Assembly (NCBI GenBank): GCA_963716525.1 | Contig: OY970315.1 | Location: 434,001-498,000 of the forward strand | DNA: 64,000 nt | From: JBBREP01 sp963716525 | GTDB taxonomy: Bacteria > Actinomycetota > Acidimicrobiia > IMCC26256 > PALSA-610 | Direction of reading: 5' to 3' | Shown here: positions 46,370 through 56,355 of the stretch, one piece after another | Layout: each line of letters starts with the position of its first letter | Numbering within the stretch: the first letter of the stretch is position 1 | Notes under the pieces: model-generated | The model's input: only the letters and a program-made list of their open reading frames with translations | What the model was told of the DNA's origin: nothing | Databases searched by the model: none | Position numbers and translations under genes: made by a program

Positions 46370-47082
46370 CGCTCGACGATCTCGAGTTCGAGTTGCGCAA
46401 GCTCCCCGGCGTGCGCGCCGCCGGTTTCGACGACCGTGGCGACGTGCTCATGGTGCAGCTGCACCTGGCTCCGAACGGCGGCCGCGGGGAGGCGATCGAG
46501 CTGCCGCTGCCGGTCGCCGCCACTCGGATCGCCGCTCGGCACAGCGACAAGCCGGTCGCGGTCGAGGTCGTGCGCTGGCGAGAGGCTCCCGCGGCGATCG
46601 ACGGCGGCACCGCGACGGTGACATCCATCGGTGCGGCACCGGCCCCGGGGCCCACTGCGCCCGCGGCGCATCCGGACACGGGCGGCGAACCCTCGGAGCC
46701 CGAAGCGCGCGAGCGACCGCGGCTGCTCGCAGTGTTGTCCTTCCCCGACACCGACGAGGTCGAGGTGCACCTCGTGCTCCACGGCCGGCGCACGATCGGC
46801 CGCGCCCCCGCGAGCAGAGGGTTGGTCGCAGTGGTGACCGCAACCCTCGAGGCGCTGCGCGGCTTCGGCGTCGACCTGGCCGTACAGCCCATGTGGGCCC
46901 GCGAAGTCGACGACGACGGCGGCGAGCAGCGGCTCGTGGCCGTGGGTGTGGAGGAGCCGGACGGCGGCCGGCAACTCTTCGGTCTCGCAGGAGGCTCGAG
47001 CACAATCGACGCCTGCGCGCGCGCCACGCTCGACGCGCTGAACCGCCAGATCAATCGCGTGTTGCCGGAGTCCCCGCTGTAG
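46366..47082 (+). CDS. Conserved-type hypothetical protein coupled to the diguanylate cyclase
   Basis: 238 residues, family not recognised. Two similar alpha/beta halves (about 1-75 and 120-232), each starting with a strand-helix pattern (LDDLEFELRKLPGVRAAGF; LLAVLSFPDTDEVEVHLVLH), are joined by a Pro/Ala-rich linker. No signal peptide or membrane helix. The ATG overlaps the GGDEF stop (ATGA), so it is probably made together with the cyclase and may act in the same signalling path, which is inference. Confidence 0.65.
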   Translation: MTLDDLEFELRKLPGVRAAGFDDRGDVLMVQLHLAPNGGRGEAIELPLPVAATRIAARHSDKPVAVEVVRWREAPAAIDGGTATVTSIGAAPAPGPTAPAAHPDTGGEPSEPEARERPRLLAVLSFPDTDEVEVHLVLHGRRTIGRAPASRGLVAVVTATLEALRGFGVDLAVQPMWAREVDDDGGEQRLVAVGVEEPDGGRQLFGLAGGSSTIDACARATLDALNRQINRVLPESPL

Positions 47083-47968
47083 CCGCGGCGAGCGCGCGCA
47101 GCGTGCCCCGCGCGATCGCGAGGCGGCGGCGCGACAGGGTGGCCGAACCGGTTACCGCGTACTTCGCGAGCTGGTAGCCCGCGGCGACGCGCGCGGCCCG
47201 CATCGAGAGTCGATCGGGTGCGACGGCGACCCGCCGCAGCCGGGCCGTGAGCTCCGCCGCGGCTTGGTCGGCGCCCACGAGCCGGTTCGCGGGCGACTCG
47301 AGGTGCATGTACTCCGCATCGGGCGCAATGGCGAGCCGCGCGTGACGCCCGATGCGGAACGACAGCTCCACGTCCTCGCCCTCGAACGGGAACCGCTCCT
47401 CGTCGGGTGGCTCCCGTTCGAGCAGCGCGCGCCGGAACGACATCGCCGCGCCGCTGAGCCACTCCACGTCGAGGAGCGCGTTGGGCTTGGTGACCACCGG
47501 GGTGTTGCGCCCGGACGCCAGCACCGCACCCTCGCGATCGGAGTCGAGACCGAACCAGCGGTCGAGCACGCGCACGTGCCGCGGCGCCGCGTTCACCAAG
47601 TAGCCCCCGACGCCGCCGATGCCACCGGCCGTGTCGGACTCGAAGGCCCGCATCACCGCGTCGACGTACCCGTGCCCGAGGCGCACGTCGTCGTCGGCGA
47701 AGAGCACCACGTCGGACACGGTGCAGGCGATGCCGACACGCCGCTGGTGCGTGAGCGACGGTTCGCTCGCAACGTGGATCGGCGGCCGCGACGACGGCCA
47801 GGTTGTGCCGTGCCCGTGCACGATCTCGCGCGTCGCCGTGCTGTTGCTCGAATCGATCACTGCGACCATCTCGGGTGCACGGGTCTGGGCCGCGATCACC
47901 GTGAGCGCGCCGTCGACGTCGTCGGGCCGGTTGCGCGTGCACAGCACGAGCGCTGCGGTCAATCGCAT
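47051..47968 (-). CDS. Glycosyltransferase family 2
   Basis: 305 residues from the ATG at 47968. GT-A fold: LTAALVLCTRNRPDDVDGAL, then the DxD-like metal motif LFADDDVRLGHGYVDAVM, and PFEGEDVELSFRIGRHARLA, in which Glu-Asp is the usual catalytic base pair. It overlaps the end of the convergent hypothetical gene by about 30 bases. The sugar and acceptor are unknown. Confidence 0.85.
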   Translation of the reverse strand: MRLTAALVLCTRNRPDDVDGALTVIAAQTRAPEMVAVIDSSNSTATREIVHGHGTTWPSSRPPIHVASEPSLTHQRRVGIACTVSDVVLFADDDVRLGHGYVDAVMRAFESDTAGGIGGVGGYLVNAAPRHVRVLDRWFGLDSDREGAVLASGRNTPVVTKPNALLDVEWLSGAAMSFRRALLEREPPDEERFPFEGEDVELSFRIGRHARLAIAPDAEYMHLESPANRLVGADQAAAELTARLRRVAVAPDRLSMRAARVAAGYQLAKYAVTGSATLSRRRLAIARGTLRALAAATAGTPATRD

Positions 47969-48029
47969 CGCCCGAGTCTCGCCGACGCCGCGCGCTCGGT
48001 GCGGCGATGCTCCTCTCGTGCACCCATCC

Positions 48030-49833
48030 TCAGCTGTCCCGCGACGCGGGCCGGCGGGGCCGGCGAGAGTCCGCAGCGAGGGCGAGCCGAGCACGCGAGC
48101 GGCGGAGACGCATACGGAACCAGCCGGGCTGCGCGGCCTCGCCCTCGGCCTGGATCTCGCTGACGCGCAGCACGTCGAGCCTTGTGCACAGGCCCACGAG
48201 CCGGCCGTCACGAACCACAGGCAGCTGCCCGATGTCCTCGTGCACCATCGACTCCAGTGCGAACAGCACGGGTTCGTCGGGCCGGGCGACCACCACGTCG
48301 CGGCTGGCGAGGGAGAGCACCGGGTTCGCCCGCTCGACCCGGTGCCGGAGGATGTCGTGCTCGGTGACGATGGCGATGCACGCCCCGTCGTCGACGATCG
48401 GGAGGGCATGGTGGCCGGTACGGCGCAGGGCATCGATCGCGTCGCCGACCGTCGCCGTGGGGTCGAGACTGTCGATCTCGGTGCTCATGATGTCGCCGAC
48501 CGGCGTCGTGCGGAGCGCGTCCATGTGCAGGTCCGTCGACACCCGCACGCCGCGGCGCGTGAGCTTTCGCGTCATCAGGGAATCGCGCATCAGCGCCTTG
48601 GCCACGAGGTCGGCGACAACAGTGGTGAGCATGAGCGGCAGGATGAGGTCGTAGCTGCGCGTGAGCTCGAAGCCGAGCACGATCGACGTGAACGGCGCGT
48701 CCGCTGCCGCGCCGAACGTGGCGACCATGCCCACCAGCGCGAACGCCGCGGGGTTCGCATGCAGCGACGGGACGGCCGATGCCAGGCCGTGGCCCACGAG
48801 ACTCCCCGCCGCCGCGCCCATCAGCAGCAGTGGCGCGAGCGAGCTTCCAGAGTTGCCGGAGCCGATCGCGACCCACCACACGACGAGCTTCGCCGCCAGC
48901 ACCGTCACGAGCGTGGCGACCGCCAGGCGGTTGTACAGCACGTCGCCGATCACGTCGTAGCCGGTGCCCAGCACGCGCGGCACCGCGATCCCGACCGCGG
49001 CGAAGGCGACCGCTCCGACGATCGGGCGCGCGAGCTGCGGGATGTGTGAACGGTCGAACAGGTCTTCGACCCGGTACACGACCACGGTGATGACCACTGC
49101 GAGCAGGCCCAACGCCAGACCGAGCACGACGTAGAGCGGCAGGCCCGAAGCGGTCGGATGCGGCACGATCGGGACCGCGAAGAACGGTCCGCGCCCGAAG
49201 AAGCCGTTGTGCACGGCGTCGGCGACGACCGACGCGATCACGAGTGGCACGAACGCGCGAGTCGAGAACTCGAAGAGCAGCAGCTCGATCGCGAGGAGCA
49301 CGGCACCGACCGGGGTGCCGAAGATCGCGGCCATACCGGCGGCCGAGCCCGCCGCGAGCAGGATCTTGCGCTCCGCAGGCGACACCCGTACCGCCTGCCC
49401 GAGCAGCGAGCCGATCGCACCGCCGGTGACGATGATCGGTCCCTCGGCACCGAAGGGCGCACCACTGCCGATCGCGATCGACGTCGCCACCGGCTTGGCG
49501 ACCGCGGCTCGGAGCGAGATGCGGCTCTGCTGGCGGAGCACCGCGTCCATCGTCTCCGGGATGCCGTGGCCGCGCACCATCGGCTCCACGCGCGGCGAGC
49601 AACGCGACGACGAGGCCGGCGCCCGCCGCGATCGGGAGCAACGTCCAACCCGGGTGGACGTTGGCAAGCGTGGGGAACTCCGTGCTCCAGGTGTGCGTGA
49701 GGTTGAGCGTCAGCATGAGGGCGCTCAGCCGGAGGAAGACCCAGCCGACGACGCCGCCGAGCAGGCCGATGACCACCGACAGCCCGCTCAGCACGACGAG
49801 CCGGCGCGGCGGCGTGCGTGCGCTCGTGACCAC
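48030..49833 (-). CDS. ClC-family chloride channel/transporter with CBS domains, one frame break
   Basis: About 600 residues. The GTG at 49833 starts VTSARTPPRRLVVLSGLSVV. The frame breaks near 49588-49598, between AGAGLVVALLA and RVEPMVRGHGIPETMDAV. ClC signatures are present: GSGAPFGAEGPIIVTGGAIG (Glu of the gating G-x-E-G-P), GSGNSGSSLAPLLLMGAAAG and AFALVGMVATFGAAADAPFT. Two CBS domains follow (about residues 465-585), including VGDIMSTEIDSLDPTATVGD, and could bind adenine nucleotides. It exchanges or conducts chloride. Divergent from uspA. Confidence 0.87.
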
Positions 49834-49923
49834 ATGAGCAGTGTGCCCGATCGGCGGGATTCGAGCGCACGGACGGGTACGTGATGGCCTAGGGGTCGTC
49901 CGTGGCCCCGAGAGGAGAGCGAC

Positions 49924-50322
49924 ATGACGCTTCGTCGCGTGATCGTGGGTGTGGACGGCTCGGAGTCCGCGGCCGAGGCGCTCCGGTGGACCGTCGAGCT
50001 CGCCCGCGGCAGCAGCACCGAGGTCGTCGTGGTGCACGCCGCGCCGGCCGGCGAGGCACACTCGGTGACCATGCAGGACCTCGACGAGTGGTGCGCGACG
50101 CTGCGCGACGCGCACATCGCCTACCGCTGCATGTTCATCGACGACGCCGATCCCCGCGTCGCGTTGCCGCAGGTCGCCGACGAGGAGGACGCGGATCTCG
50201 TCGTCGTGGGGTCACGGGGCCAGAACACGCTCACCCAACTCGTCGTGGGCAGCGTGGGGCTCGGTCTCGCGCACCGCGGCGACCGCCCCGTCGCCATCGT
50301 CCACGCACGCCCCTCCGAGTAG
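49924..50322 (+). CDS. Universal stress protein (UspA family)
   Basis: 132 residues, one Usp domain. RRVIVGVDGSESAAEALRWT opens it; the ATP-binding motif G-x2-G-x9-G-S is present as VVGSRGQNTLTQLVVGS, followed by RPVAIVHA. Probably an ATP-binding Usp. GAGAGGAG lies just before the ATG. Confidence 0.92.
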   Translation: MTLRRVIVGVDGSESAAEALRWTVELARGSSTEVVVVHAAPAGEAHSVTMQDLDEWCATLRDAHIAYRCMFIDDADPRVALPQVADEEDADLVVVGSRGQNTLTQLVVGSVGLGLAHRGDRPVAIVHARPSE

Positions 50323-50371
50323 CCTCCGCATTCCGTCGCCAGCACGTATCGCCGAGCGACCGCGCAGATCA

Positions 50372-50443
50372 GCCCTCGTAGCTCAGGGGATAGAGCATCG
50401 GCCTCCGGAGCCGTGTGCGCAGGTTCGAATCCTGCCGAGGGCG
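50372..50443 (+). tRNA. tRNA-Arg (anticodon CCG)
   Basis: A complete cloverleaf: acceptor arm GCCCTCG / CGAGGGC, D-arm GCTC...GAGC, anticodon loop CTCCGGA with CCG at its centre, T-arm GCAGG-TTCGAAT-CCTGC, discriminator G. It reads the CGG codon, which is frequent in this GC-rich DNA. CCA is not encoded. Confidence 0.95.
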
Positions 50444-50544
50444 CGATTGCACCACGCACCGCACCCTGTTCGCTGATCTGCTGGAACGGGTAGGCCCCGG
50501 GCCGGGAGCCTTGGAACCAAGGCTCGCTCCCCAGGCAAAGGCCG

Positions 50545-51471
50545 GTGCTCGTGCCCACGCTGCGTTCCGCCCACATCAGCCAACGCTTCGGCGAGCGCGT
50601 CGTGCTCGACGACGTCGACCTCGAGGTGCCGGCGGGACGCGTCGTCGGGCTGCTCGGCCCGAACGGCGCCGGCAAGACGACGTTGATGCGCATCCTCTTC
50701 GGCGTGCTGGCGCCGGATGCGGGCTCGGTGGTCTGGGACGGCCGGCTCGCGACGGAGGCCGACCGCCGGTCTTGGGGCTACATGCCCCAGGAGCGCGGGC
50801 TCTACCGGACGATGCGGGTGGGCGACCTCGTCGAGTGGATCGCCCGGCTGCACGGCCTCGACCCACCCACCGCGCGTGCCCAGACCGCCGACCTGCTCGA
50901 TCGTGTCGGCCTGCGCGACCACGCGCGCGACAAGGTGTCGGAGCTGTCCGGCGGCATGGCGCAACGGGTGCAGCTCGCCGTGGCGATGGTGCACGAGCCG
51001 CAACTCCTCGTGCTCGATGAGCCGTTCGCGGGCCTCGACCCGACAGCCATCGAGTTCCTCTCGCGACTGGTGCGCGACCACGTGGCCGCGGGGCGCAACC
51101 TGCTCTTCTCGAGCCATCAGCTCGACCTGGTCGAGGATCTCTGCGAGACGATCACGCTGCTCCACCACGGCCGAGTCGTGCTGCACGGCGACGTGCGCGA
51201 TCTGAAGGCGACCAGCCCCGACCGTTACCTGCGCGTCGACGTCGCCGTCCCGGCCCACGGCTGGTTGGCGCCACAGGCCGGCGACGTCGTCAGCACGGAC
51301 GCGCTGGGCAGCCGCATCCGGCTCGCGCCCGGCGTCGACCCCGGTGCCGTGCTCGACACCGTGCGGGCCCGCGCGACGGTGCGTGACTTCGGCGTGGAAG
51401 CGCCCACGATGTCGGAGCTCTTCCTCGCCGCCGCCGGCGCACCGGCCGCCGAGGAGGACACGGCCGCGTGA
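50545..51471 (+). CDS. ABC transporter ATP-binding protein
   Basis: 308 residues. Walker A GLLGPNGAGKTTLMRILFG, Q-loop region MPQERGLYRTM, signature LSGGMAQRVQLAVAM, Walker B LLVLDEPFAGLDP and the switch His in LLFSSHQLDLVEDL. A C-terminal extension of about 85 residues, as in NatA-like exporters. It overlaps the permease gene by four bases (GTGA). A GTG two codons downstream is an alternative start. Confidence 0.93.
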   Translation: MLVPTLRSAHISQRFGERVVLDDVDLEVPAGRVVGLLGPNGAGKTTLMRILFGVLAPDAGSVVWDGRLATEADRRSWGYMPQERGLYRTMRVGDLVEWIARLHGLDPPTARAQTADLLDRVGLRDHARDKVSELSGGMAQRVQLAVAMVHEPQLLVLDEPFAGLDPTAIEFLSRLVRDHVAAGRNLLFSSHQLDLVEDLCETITLLHHGRVVLHGDVRDLKATSPDRYLRVDVAVPAHGWLAPQAGDVVSTDALGSRIRLAPGVDPGAVLDTVRARATVRDFGVEAPTMSELFLAAAGAPAAEEDTAA

Positions 51472-52613
51472 CGGGCCTCGGCCTCGTCGTCAGCCGAGAG
51501 CTGCACGAAGCACTGCGCCGACGCGGCTTCTACGTGATCGCCATCGTGTTGCTCATCGGTTCGTCGGCCGCGATGATCCTGCCGTCGGTGATCGGCGGCG
51601 GCACCACGGTCGATCGGGTGGCGATCGCGGGATCCGGCCGTCCCGATGTCGGCGCAGCCATCACGCGGGCCGACAAGCACCGGGTACGGATCGATGCAGT
51701 TGCCGACGCGACGGCGGCGCGGGCCGCGGTCGACGCTGGCCGTGCTGGCATCGGCATCGCACTCGCGCACACCGCGGGCGCGGCAACCTTGTTCGTGAAA
51801 GCCGGTGAGCACCAGGGTCTCCTCGCGGTCGCGCAGAAGGTGCTCGCCGCTCGGGCCACGACCCGACAGCTCGAGGCACTCGGGCTCACGGTGCACCAGG
51901 CGCAGCGCGCGCTCCAGGTCCGCCCGGCCGAGGTGGTGCAACTCGATACCGGCAGCGCCAGCCGGCGCGGTGCGGCCGCAATCCTGTCGACGGTGCTCTA
52001 CGTGCTGTTGCTCACGCTCATGATCAGCGCGGCGAACGGCGTCGCCATCGAGAAGGCGAACCGGATCAGCGAGGTGCTGCTGGCGATCGTCCGCCCCGCG
52101 CCGTTGCTGTTCGGCAAGGTGCTCGGCGTCGGGATCGTCGGATTGCTCACGCTCTCGTTCGGCGCGATCCCGGTGGTGGTGAAGCTGCTCGCCGGCGGCG
52201 ACCTCCCCGCCGGCCTCGGCGGCGCGCTGGCCGGCAGCGCCGCCTGGTTCGCGCTCGGACTGGCGCTCTACCTCACCACCGCGGGCGCGCTCGGCGCGCT
52301 CGTCGAGCGTCAGGAGGAGGCGGGCACCATCGCCGCGCCGCTGTCGATCGTGCTGATCGGCTCGTACATCGTCGCCCAGAGCGCACCGGAGAGCCCGCTC
52401 GCAACGATCCTCGCCTACGTGCCGTTCAGCTCCCCGGTCGTGATCCCCGCGCGCCTCGCGGTCGGGGCCTCGAGCGCGATCGAGATCGTGGCCTCGTTGG
52501 CCTTGGGCGTGGCCGCCGTCGCGCTCGCCGCACGCATGGGCGCCACCGTCTACCGGCGGGCGATCGTGCAGACCGGCCGCCGGTTGAAGCTCACCGAGGT
52601 GCTCGCGGCCTGA
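51468..52613 (+). CDS. ABC-2 type permease (NatB-like)
   Basis: 381 residues. One N-terminal helix, a large extracytoplasmic segment (about 45-160), and five or six helices. GVAIEKANRISEVLLAIVRP is the conserved cytoplasmic coupling segment of the YhaP/NatB exporters. With the preceding ATPase it forms a two-gene exporter, possibly for Na+ or a small toxic compound; the substrate is not determined. Confidence 0.87.
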   Translation: MTGLGLVVSRELHEALRRRGFYVIAIVLLIGSSAAMILPSVIGGGTTVDRVAIAGSGRPDVGAAITRADKHRVRIDAVADATAARAAVDAGRAGIGIALAHTAGAATLFVKAGEHQGLLAVAQKVLAARATTRQLEALGLTVHQAQRALQVRPAEVVQLDTGSASRRGAAAILSTVLYVLLLTLMISAANGVAIEKANRISEVLLAIVRPAPLLFGKVLGVGIVGLLTLSFGAIPVVVKLLAGGDLPAGLGGALAGSAAWFALGLALYLTTAGALGALVERQEEAGTIAAPLSIVLIGSYIVAQSAPESPLATILAYVPFSSPVVIPARLAVGASSAIEIVASLALGVAAVALAARMGATVYRRAIVQTGRRLKLTEVLAA

Positions 52614-52638
52614 CGGCTGCATGCACGTGCGCGATCGG

Positions 52639-52654
52639 TAACACGGTCGTGTTA
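52639..52654. promoter_or_regulatory. Palindromic operator for the toxin-antitoxin pair
   Basis: TAACACGGTCGTGTTA is a perfect 16-bp palindrome, ending 10 bases before the antitoxin ATG and touching a candidate -10 TAGTCT (52653-52658). A ribbon-helix-helix antitoxin binding here would repress its own operon. The mRNA may be leaderless. Confidence 0.65.
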
Positions 52655-52664
52655 GTCTGAGCGC

Positions 52665-52895
52665 ATGCGTACGACGGTCGAGTTCGACGAGGACACCGCG
52701 AAGGCGGTCGAGCAGGCGCGCCGCGAGATGGGGGTGGGCGTGAGCGAGGCGGTGAACGCCCTGATCCGGCGGGGCCTGCTGCCCCGCCCCGAGCGCGGCC
52801 CGTTTCGCCAGCGCACCCGGCGGCTCGGCCTCAAGATCGACGTCTCGAATGTCGCCGGCGCGCTCGAGGATCTCGAAGGCATCGAGGCCCCGTAG
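52665..52895 (+). CDS. vapB: Ribbon-helix-helix antitoxin (VapB-type)
   Basis: 76 residues. The first 45 form a ribbon-helix-helix DNA-binding domain (MRTTVEFDEDTAKAVEQA, helix, VSEAVNALIRRGL); the rest is a basic tail that would wrap the toxin. It abuts the PIN toxin gene with no gap. A perfect palindrome in front suggests autoregulation. Confidence 0.85.
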   Translation: MRTTVEFDEDTAKAVEQARREMGVGVSEAVNALIRRGLLPRPERGPFRQRTRRLGLKIDVSNVAGALEDLEGIEAP

Positions 52896-53324
52896 GTGCT
52901 CGTCGACGCGAACATCCTGCTCTACGCGATCGACGAGGAGAGCCGCTTCCACGGCCCCGCCCGCCGCTGGCTGGAAGGCGCGCTGAACGGGCCCCGGCGC
53001 GTCGGAATTCCCTGGATGTCGCTGACCGCGTTCGTCCGTATCGCGACGCACCCGCGAGCGTTGCGGGAGCCGCTCTCGCCCGCCGAGGCCTGGCAGTTCG
53101 TCGACGAGTGGCTCGACGCACCGGCCGCCTGGGTGCCCGGGCCGGGAACCGGACACCGCGACATCCTCGGTCGGCTCGTCCGCGACCTCGAGCTCCGGGC
53201 CAACCTCGTCACCGACGCCGCGCTCGCAGCGCTCTGCATCGAGCACGGGCTGCAGATGATCAGCGCAGACTCCGACTTCGCGCGATTCGCGGAGATCACC
53301 TGGCTGAATCCCGTGCAGGCCTGA
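52896..53324 (+). CDS. vapC: PIN-domain ribonuclease toxin (VapC-type)
   Basis: 142 residues from a GTG directly after the antitoxin stop. PIN active-site acids: Asp4 in LVDANILLYAID, Glu of SLTAFVRI-region, Asp in NLVTDAALAALCIEHG, and Asp in MISADSDFARF. VapC toxins cut tRNA or rRNA; the target is not predictable. All catalytic acids appear intact, so the toxin is probably active. Confidence 0.88.
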   Translation: MLVDANILLYAIDEESRFHGPARRWLEGALNGPRRVGIPWMSLTAFVRIATHPRALREPLSPAEAWQFVDEWLDAPAAWVPGPGTGHRDILGRLVRDLELRANLVTDAALAALCIEHGLQMISADSDFARFAEITWLNPVQA

Positions 53325-53403
53325 CGCGAAACCCTGACGCGAACTCTGACGCGAGCATGTGTGAGGCAAGGGCCATGCCACTTGCGGACCGGAAAGGCCA
53401 CGA

Positions 53404-54616
53404 ATGTCGCGCCGCACGCACATCCGGATCCCGATTGCCGGTCGCGCGCTGTCGCCGGTGGGCAGCGAGTTCGTTTCCGTCGAAGTGCTCGGCGGTGTGC
53501 TGTTGCTCGGCGCAACCGCAATCGCGCTGCTGTGGGCCAACGTCGCGGACCGTTCCTACGCCGACGTGTGGGGTCACGTGATCACGATCGGCATCGGCCG
53601 CTTCGCGATCTCGGAGGACCTCGTACATTGGCTCAACGACGGTTTGATGACGGTGTTCTTCTTCGTCGTCGGCATCGAGATCAAGCGTGAGCTCATCCTC
53701 GGTGAGCTGCGCGACCGGCGAACGGCGAGCCTCCCGGTCGTCGCGGCAGTGGGTGGTATGGCCGTCCCCGCGCTCCTCTACCTTGCTGTGAACGCGAGCG
53801 GTCCCGGCAGGGATGCATGGGCAGTTCCGGTGGCCACCGACATCGCGTTTGCGATCGTGATCCTCACGATCGTCGGCTCGCGGGTTCCCGCTTCGCTGAA
53901 GCTGTTCCTGCTGACCCTGGCGATCGTCGACGACATCGGTGCCGTGCTCTTGATCGCCGTCTTCTACTCGCATGGCATCGGCGCGGGTTGGCTCGTGGGC
54001 GCGCTGGGCGTCGTGACCGCCATCGTGATCATGCCGCGCCTTCGGATTCGCTCGCCGATCGCCTACATCGCTCCGGCGGCGGCGCTGTGGGTGTGCATCT
54101 TCGAGTCCGGCGTGCACGGGACCATCGCGGGAGTCGTGTTGGGGCTCCTGGTGCCGGCACGACCGGTGGACGGGCGCGACGTGGGCGCCCAACTCGAACG
54201 CGCATTGCACCCATGGTCGAGCTTCGTCGTGCTTCCCCTCTTCGCGCTCGCCAACGCTGGAGTCAGCCTGGATGCCGCGTCGCTGAGGCGGGCGGGCACC
54301 AGCTCGATCGCGTGGGGAATCGTCGTGGCGCTGGTGGTCGGAAAACCGCTCGGCATCTTCCTCGCGAGCACGCTCGCGCTCCGATTCGGGATCGCCCGGT
54401 TGCCCGCCGGACTGTCGCTCAGGCACGTTGTCGGCGCCGGCTGTGTCGCGGGCATCGGCTTCACCGTGTCCATCTTCGTGGCCGACCTGTCGTTCCATGG
54501 CTCGATGCTGAGCGAGGCGAAGATCGCCGTGCTCGCCGCCTCGTGCATCGAGCGCGGCTGTCGGCAGCGCATGGCTGCTGACGACCCTCGCTCCCGCCGA
54601 GAAGACCTCTCGATGA
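53404..54616 (+). CDS. nhaA: Na+/H+ antiporter NhaA, likely frame break near C-terminus
   Basis: About 405 residues and 11-12 membrane helices. The key Asp pair is in LAIVDDIGAVLLIAVF; VPVATDIAFAIVILTI and VFFFVVGIEIKRELILGELR are diagnostic. The uninterrupted frame runs to 54687 with a polar tail. A shift near 54543 gives ASSAAVGSAWLLTTLAPAEK and a stop at 54614-54616, a better last helix. pH/sodium homeostasis. Confidence 0.9.
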
Positions 54617-54692
54617 AGCGCGGCGCGGGCAGCGCAGGTTCGCCGGGTCTCCACGCCACGACGCCGGAGCCCGGTCGAGCAGACTGAGGCCC

Positions 54693-55094
54693 GTGCTCCG
54701 CCCCACCCTCGACACGCTGCGCCTGTTCCTCCACGTGCTCGCAGCCACCGTGTGGGTGGGCGGGCAGCTGACGCTCGGCGGGCTCGTGCCCGGCCTGCGA
54801 CGGCTGTCGCCCGACGCGCCGCGCGCCGTCGCCCGCCGCTTCGCACTCCTCGCCTGGCCGGCGTACGGCGTGCTCGTGCTCACCGGCATCTGGAACATCG
54901 CCGAGGTGCACCCGGCCTGGTCGGCGGCGTATGGCGTGACGCTCTTCGTCAAGCTGCTCGTGGTCGCGCTCGCAGGCGTCGCGGCATGGGCGCACGCGAT
55001 CAGCCGGTCGGTCACCGGCCTCGCGATCTGGGGTGCGCTCGCCGCGCTGTCGAGCATCGCCGCGCTGTTCCTCGGCGTGCTGCTGCACGGCTGA
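54693..55094 (+). CDS. CopD-like membrane protein
   Basis: 133 residues with four membrane helices. FLHVLAATVWVGGQLTLGGL and ARRFALLAWPAYGVLVLTGI match the CopD/DUF2269-like pattern, in which a His and a Trp-x-Gly-Gly are conserved. The helix end LFLGVLLHG carries another His. Copper or haem binding is possible but not shown. Confidence 0.65.
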   Translation: MLRPTLDTLRLFLHVLAATVWVGGQLTLGGLVPGLRRLSPDAPRAVARRFALLAWPAYGVLVLTGIWNIAEVHPAWSAAYGVTLFVKLLVVALAGVAAWAHAISRSVTGLAIWGALAALSSIAALFLGVLLHG

Positions 55095-55103
55095 CCCTGC
55101 CGG

Positions 55104-56324
55104 TCACGTGCGCTCGTAGCGGCGGCGGCCGCGCATGAACGGCGACTCGATGACGCGCCACGAGAACTCGGCCGCAAGCAACGTGACCGCCATCAGGAAC
55201 CAGAACTGCGCGGTCGACGGCAGATGGGTGCGCTGCGTGCGCAGCATCTGGAAGATGAACAGGTGGAACAGGTATACGGCGTACGAACGCCGGCCGAGCC
55301 ACACGAGCGGCGCCAGCGACAGCACACGAGCGAGCGGCGCGCGGGGCGCCAACGCGAGGCCGAGCACGGTGAGCGCGACGCAGCTCTCGAACAGGAAGAG
55401 CCCCCAGTCGGGCACCCAGCCGGCCGGGATCGCGGCCTGGGCCACGATCACGCCGACGCCGGCGCCGGCGAGCACGGCCACACCCGACGCGCCCACCACG
55501 AGGCCGCGGCCCGGCCGGCGGCGGGCGAGCTGCACGAACAGCACCGCAGCCACGCAGCCGAGGAGCAGCGCATCGGCGCGCGTGTCGGTGCCGAAGTACC
55601 AGCGGTTCCACTCGCGGAACCGGAACGGATCGGTCGCCGGCGGTGTGCGCCCCGTTATCAGCGCGTACCAGTCGACGAAGTTGACCGTGGAAGCCACGTG
55701 CCGGTGCCAGACGACGATGCGCCAGGCCCACGCGCCGAGTGCTCCGGCGAAGAGCGCGATCGCGAGGCCGAACCGCCGCGCACCGATGCGGATCAGCCCG
55801 AGCAGGGCGAGCGGGAACAGCAGGTAGAACTGCTCCTCGATCGCGAGCGACCACGTGTGGCCGAAGATGGCGCCGAGCGAATCGGGCCGCCAGATCTGCA
55901 CCCAGTTCGCCATGTACACGAGCATGCCGACCAGACCGGTGTTCGTCGGCTGGAGCCCCCAGCCCACGTGCGCGGCCAGCGCGATCACGAACAGCACGAA
56001 GAAGCCGGGCAGCAGGCGCCGCGCCCGCCGCTGGTAGAACGCCGTCAACGACACCCGCCCGGCGGTCGTGCGCTCCTCGAGCAACAGCGTCGTGATCAGG
56101 AATCCGGACAGCACGAAGAACATGTCGACGCCGAGGAAACCGCCGTGGAACGGCTGCGGCGCGAACGCCTTGGTCACCCACGGGTAGTGGAACAACACGA
56201 CGAGCGTGATCGCGATGGCGCGCAGGCCGTCGAGCGCGGGCAGATAGCCGAGCCGGCGCGGTGACGGCGGCGCGCCACCCTGGTCGGCGGGCTCGACCGG
56301 CGCCGCCGTCCCTGTGCCGGTCAT
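55104..56324 (-). CDS. Acyltransferase 3 family (OafA/YrhL-like)
   Basis: 406 residues, about ten membrane helices. LGYLPALDGLRAIAITLVVL opens it; FHGGFLGVDMFFVLSGFLIT and RARRLLPGFFVLFV are the family's signature segments, followed by TWSLAIEEQFYLLFPLAL. It O-acetylates cell-surface glycans from cytoplasmic acetyl-CoA. No SGNH domain is attached. Its target could be the polysaccharide of the 15-24 kb island, which is inference. Confidence 0.9.
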   Translation of the reverse strand: MTGTGTAAPVEPADQGGAPPSPRRLGYLPALDGLRAIAITLVVLFHYPWVTKAFAPQPFHGGFLGVDMFFVLSGFLITTLLLEERTTAGRVSLTAFYQRRARRLLPGFFVLFVIALAAHVGWGLQPTNTGLVGMLVYMANWVQIWRPDSLGAIFGHTWSLAIEEQFYLLFPLALLGLIRIGARRFGLAIALFAGALGAWAWRIVVWHRHVASTVNFVDWYALITGRTPPATDPFRFREWNRWYFGTDTRADALLLGCVAAVLFVQLARRRPGRGLVVGASGVAVLAGAGVGVIVAQAAIPAGWVPDWGLFLFESCVALTVLGLALAPRAPLARVLSLAPLVWLGRRSYAVYLFHLFIFQMLRTQRTHLPSTAQFWFLMAVTLLAAEFSWRVIESPFMRGRRRYERT

Positions 56325-56355
56325 CGCCGTGCAGAGTACCGGCGCCTTCGCGCCC

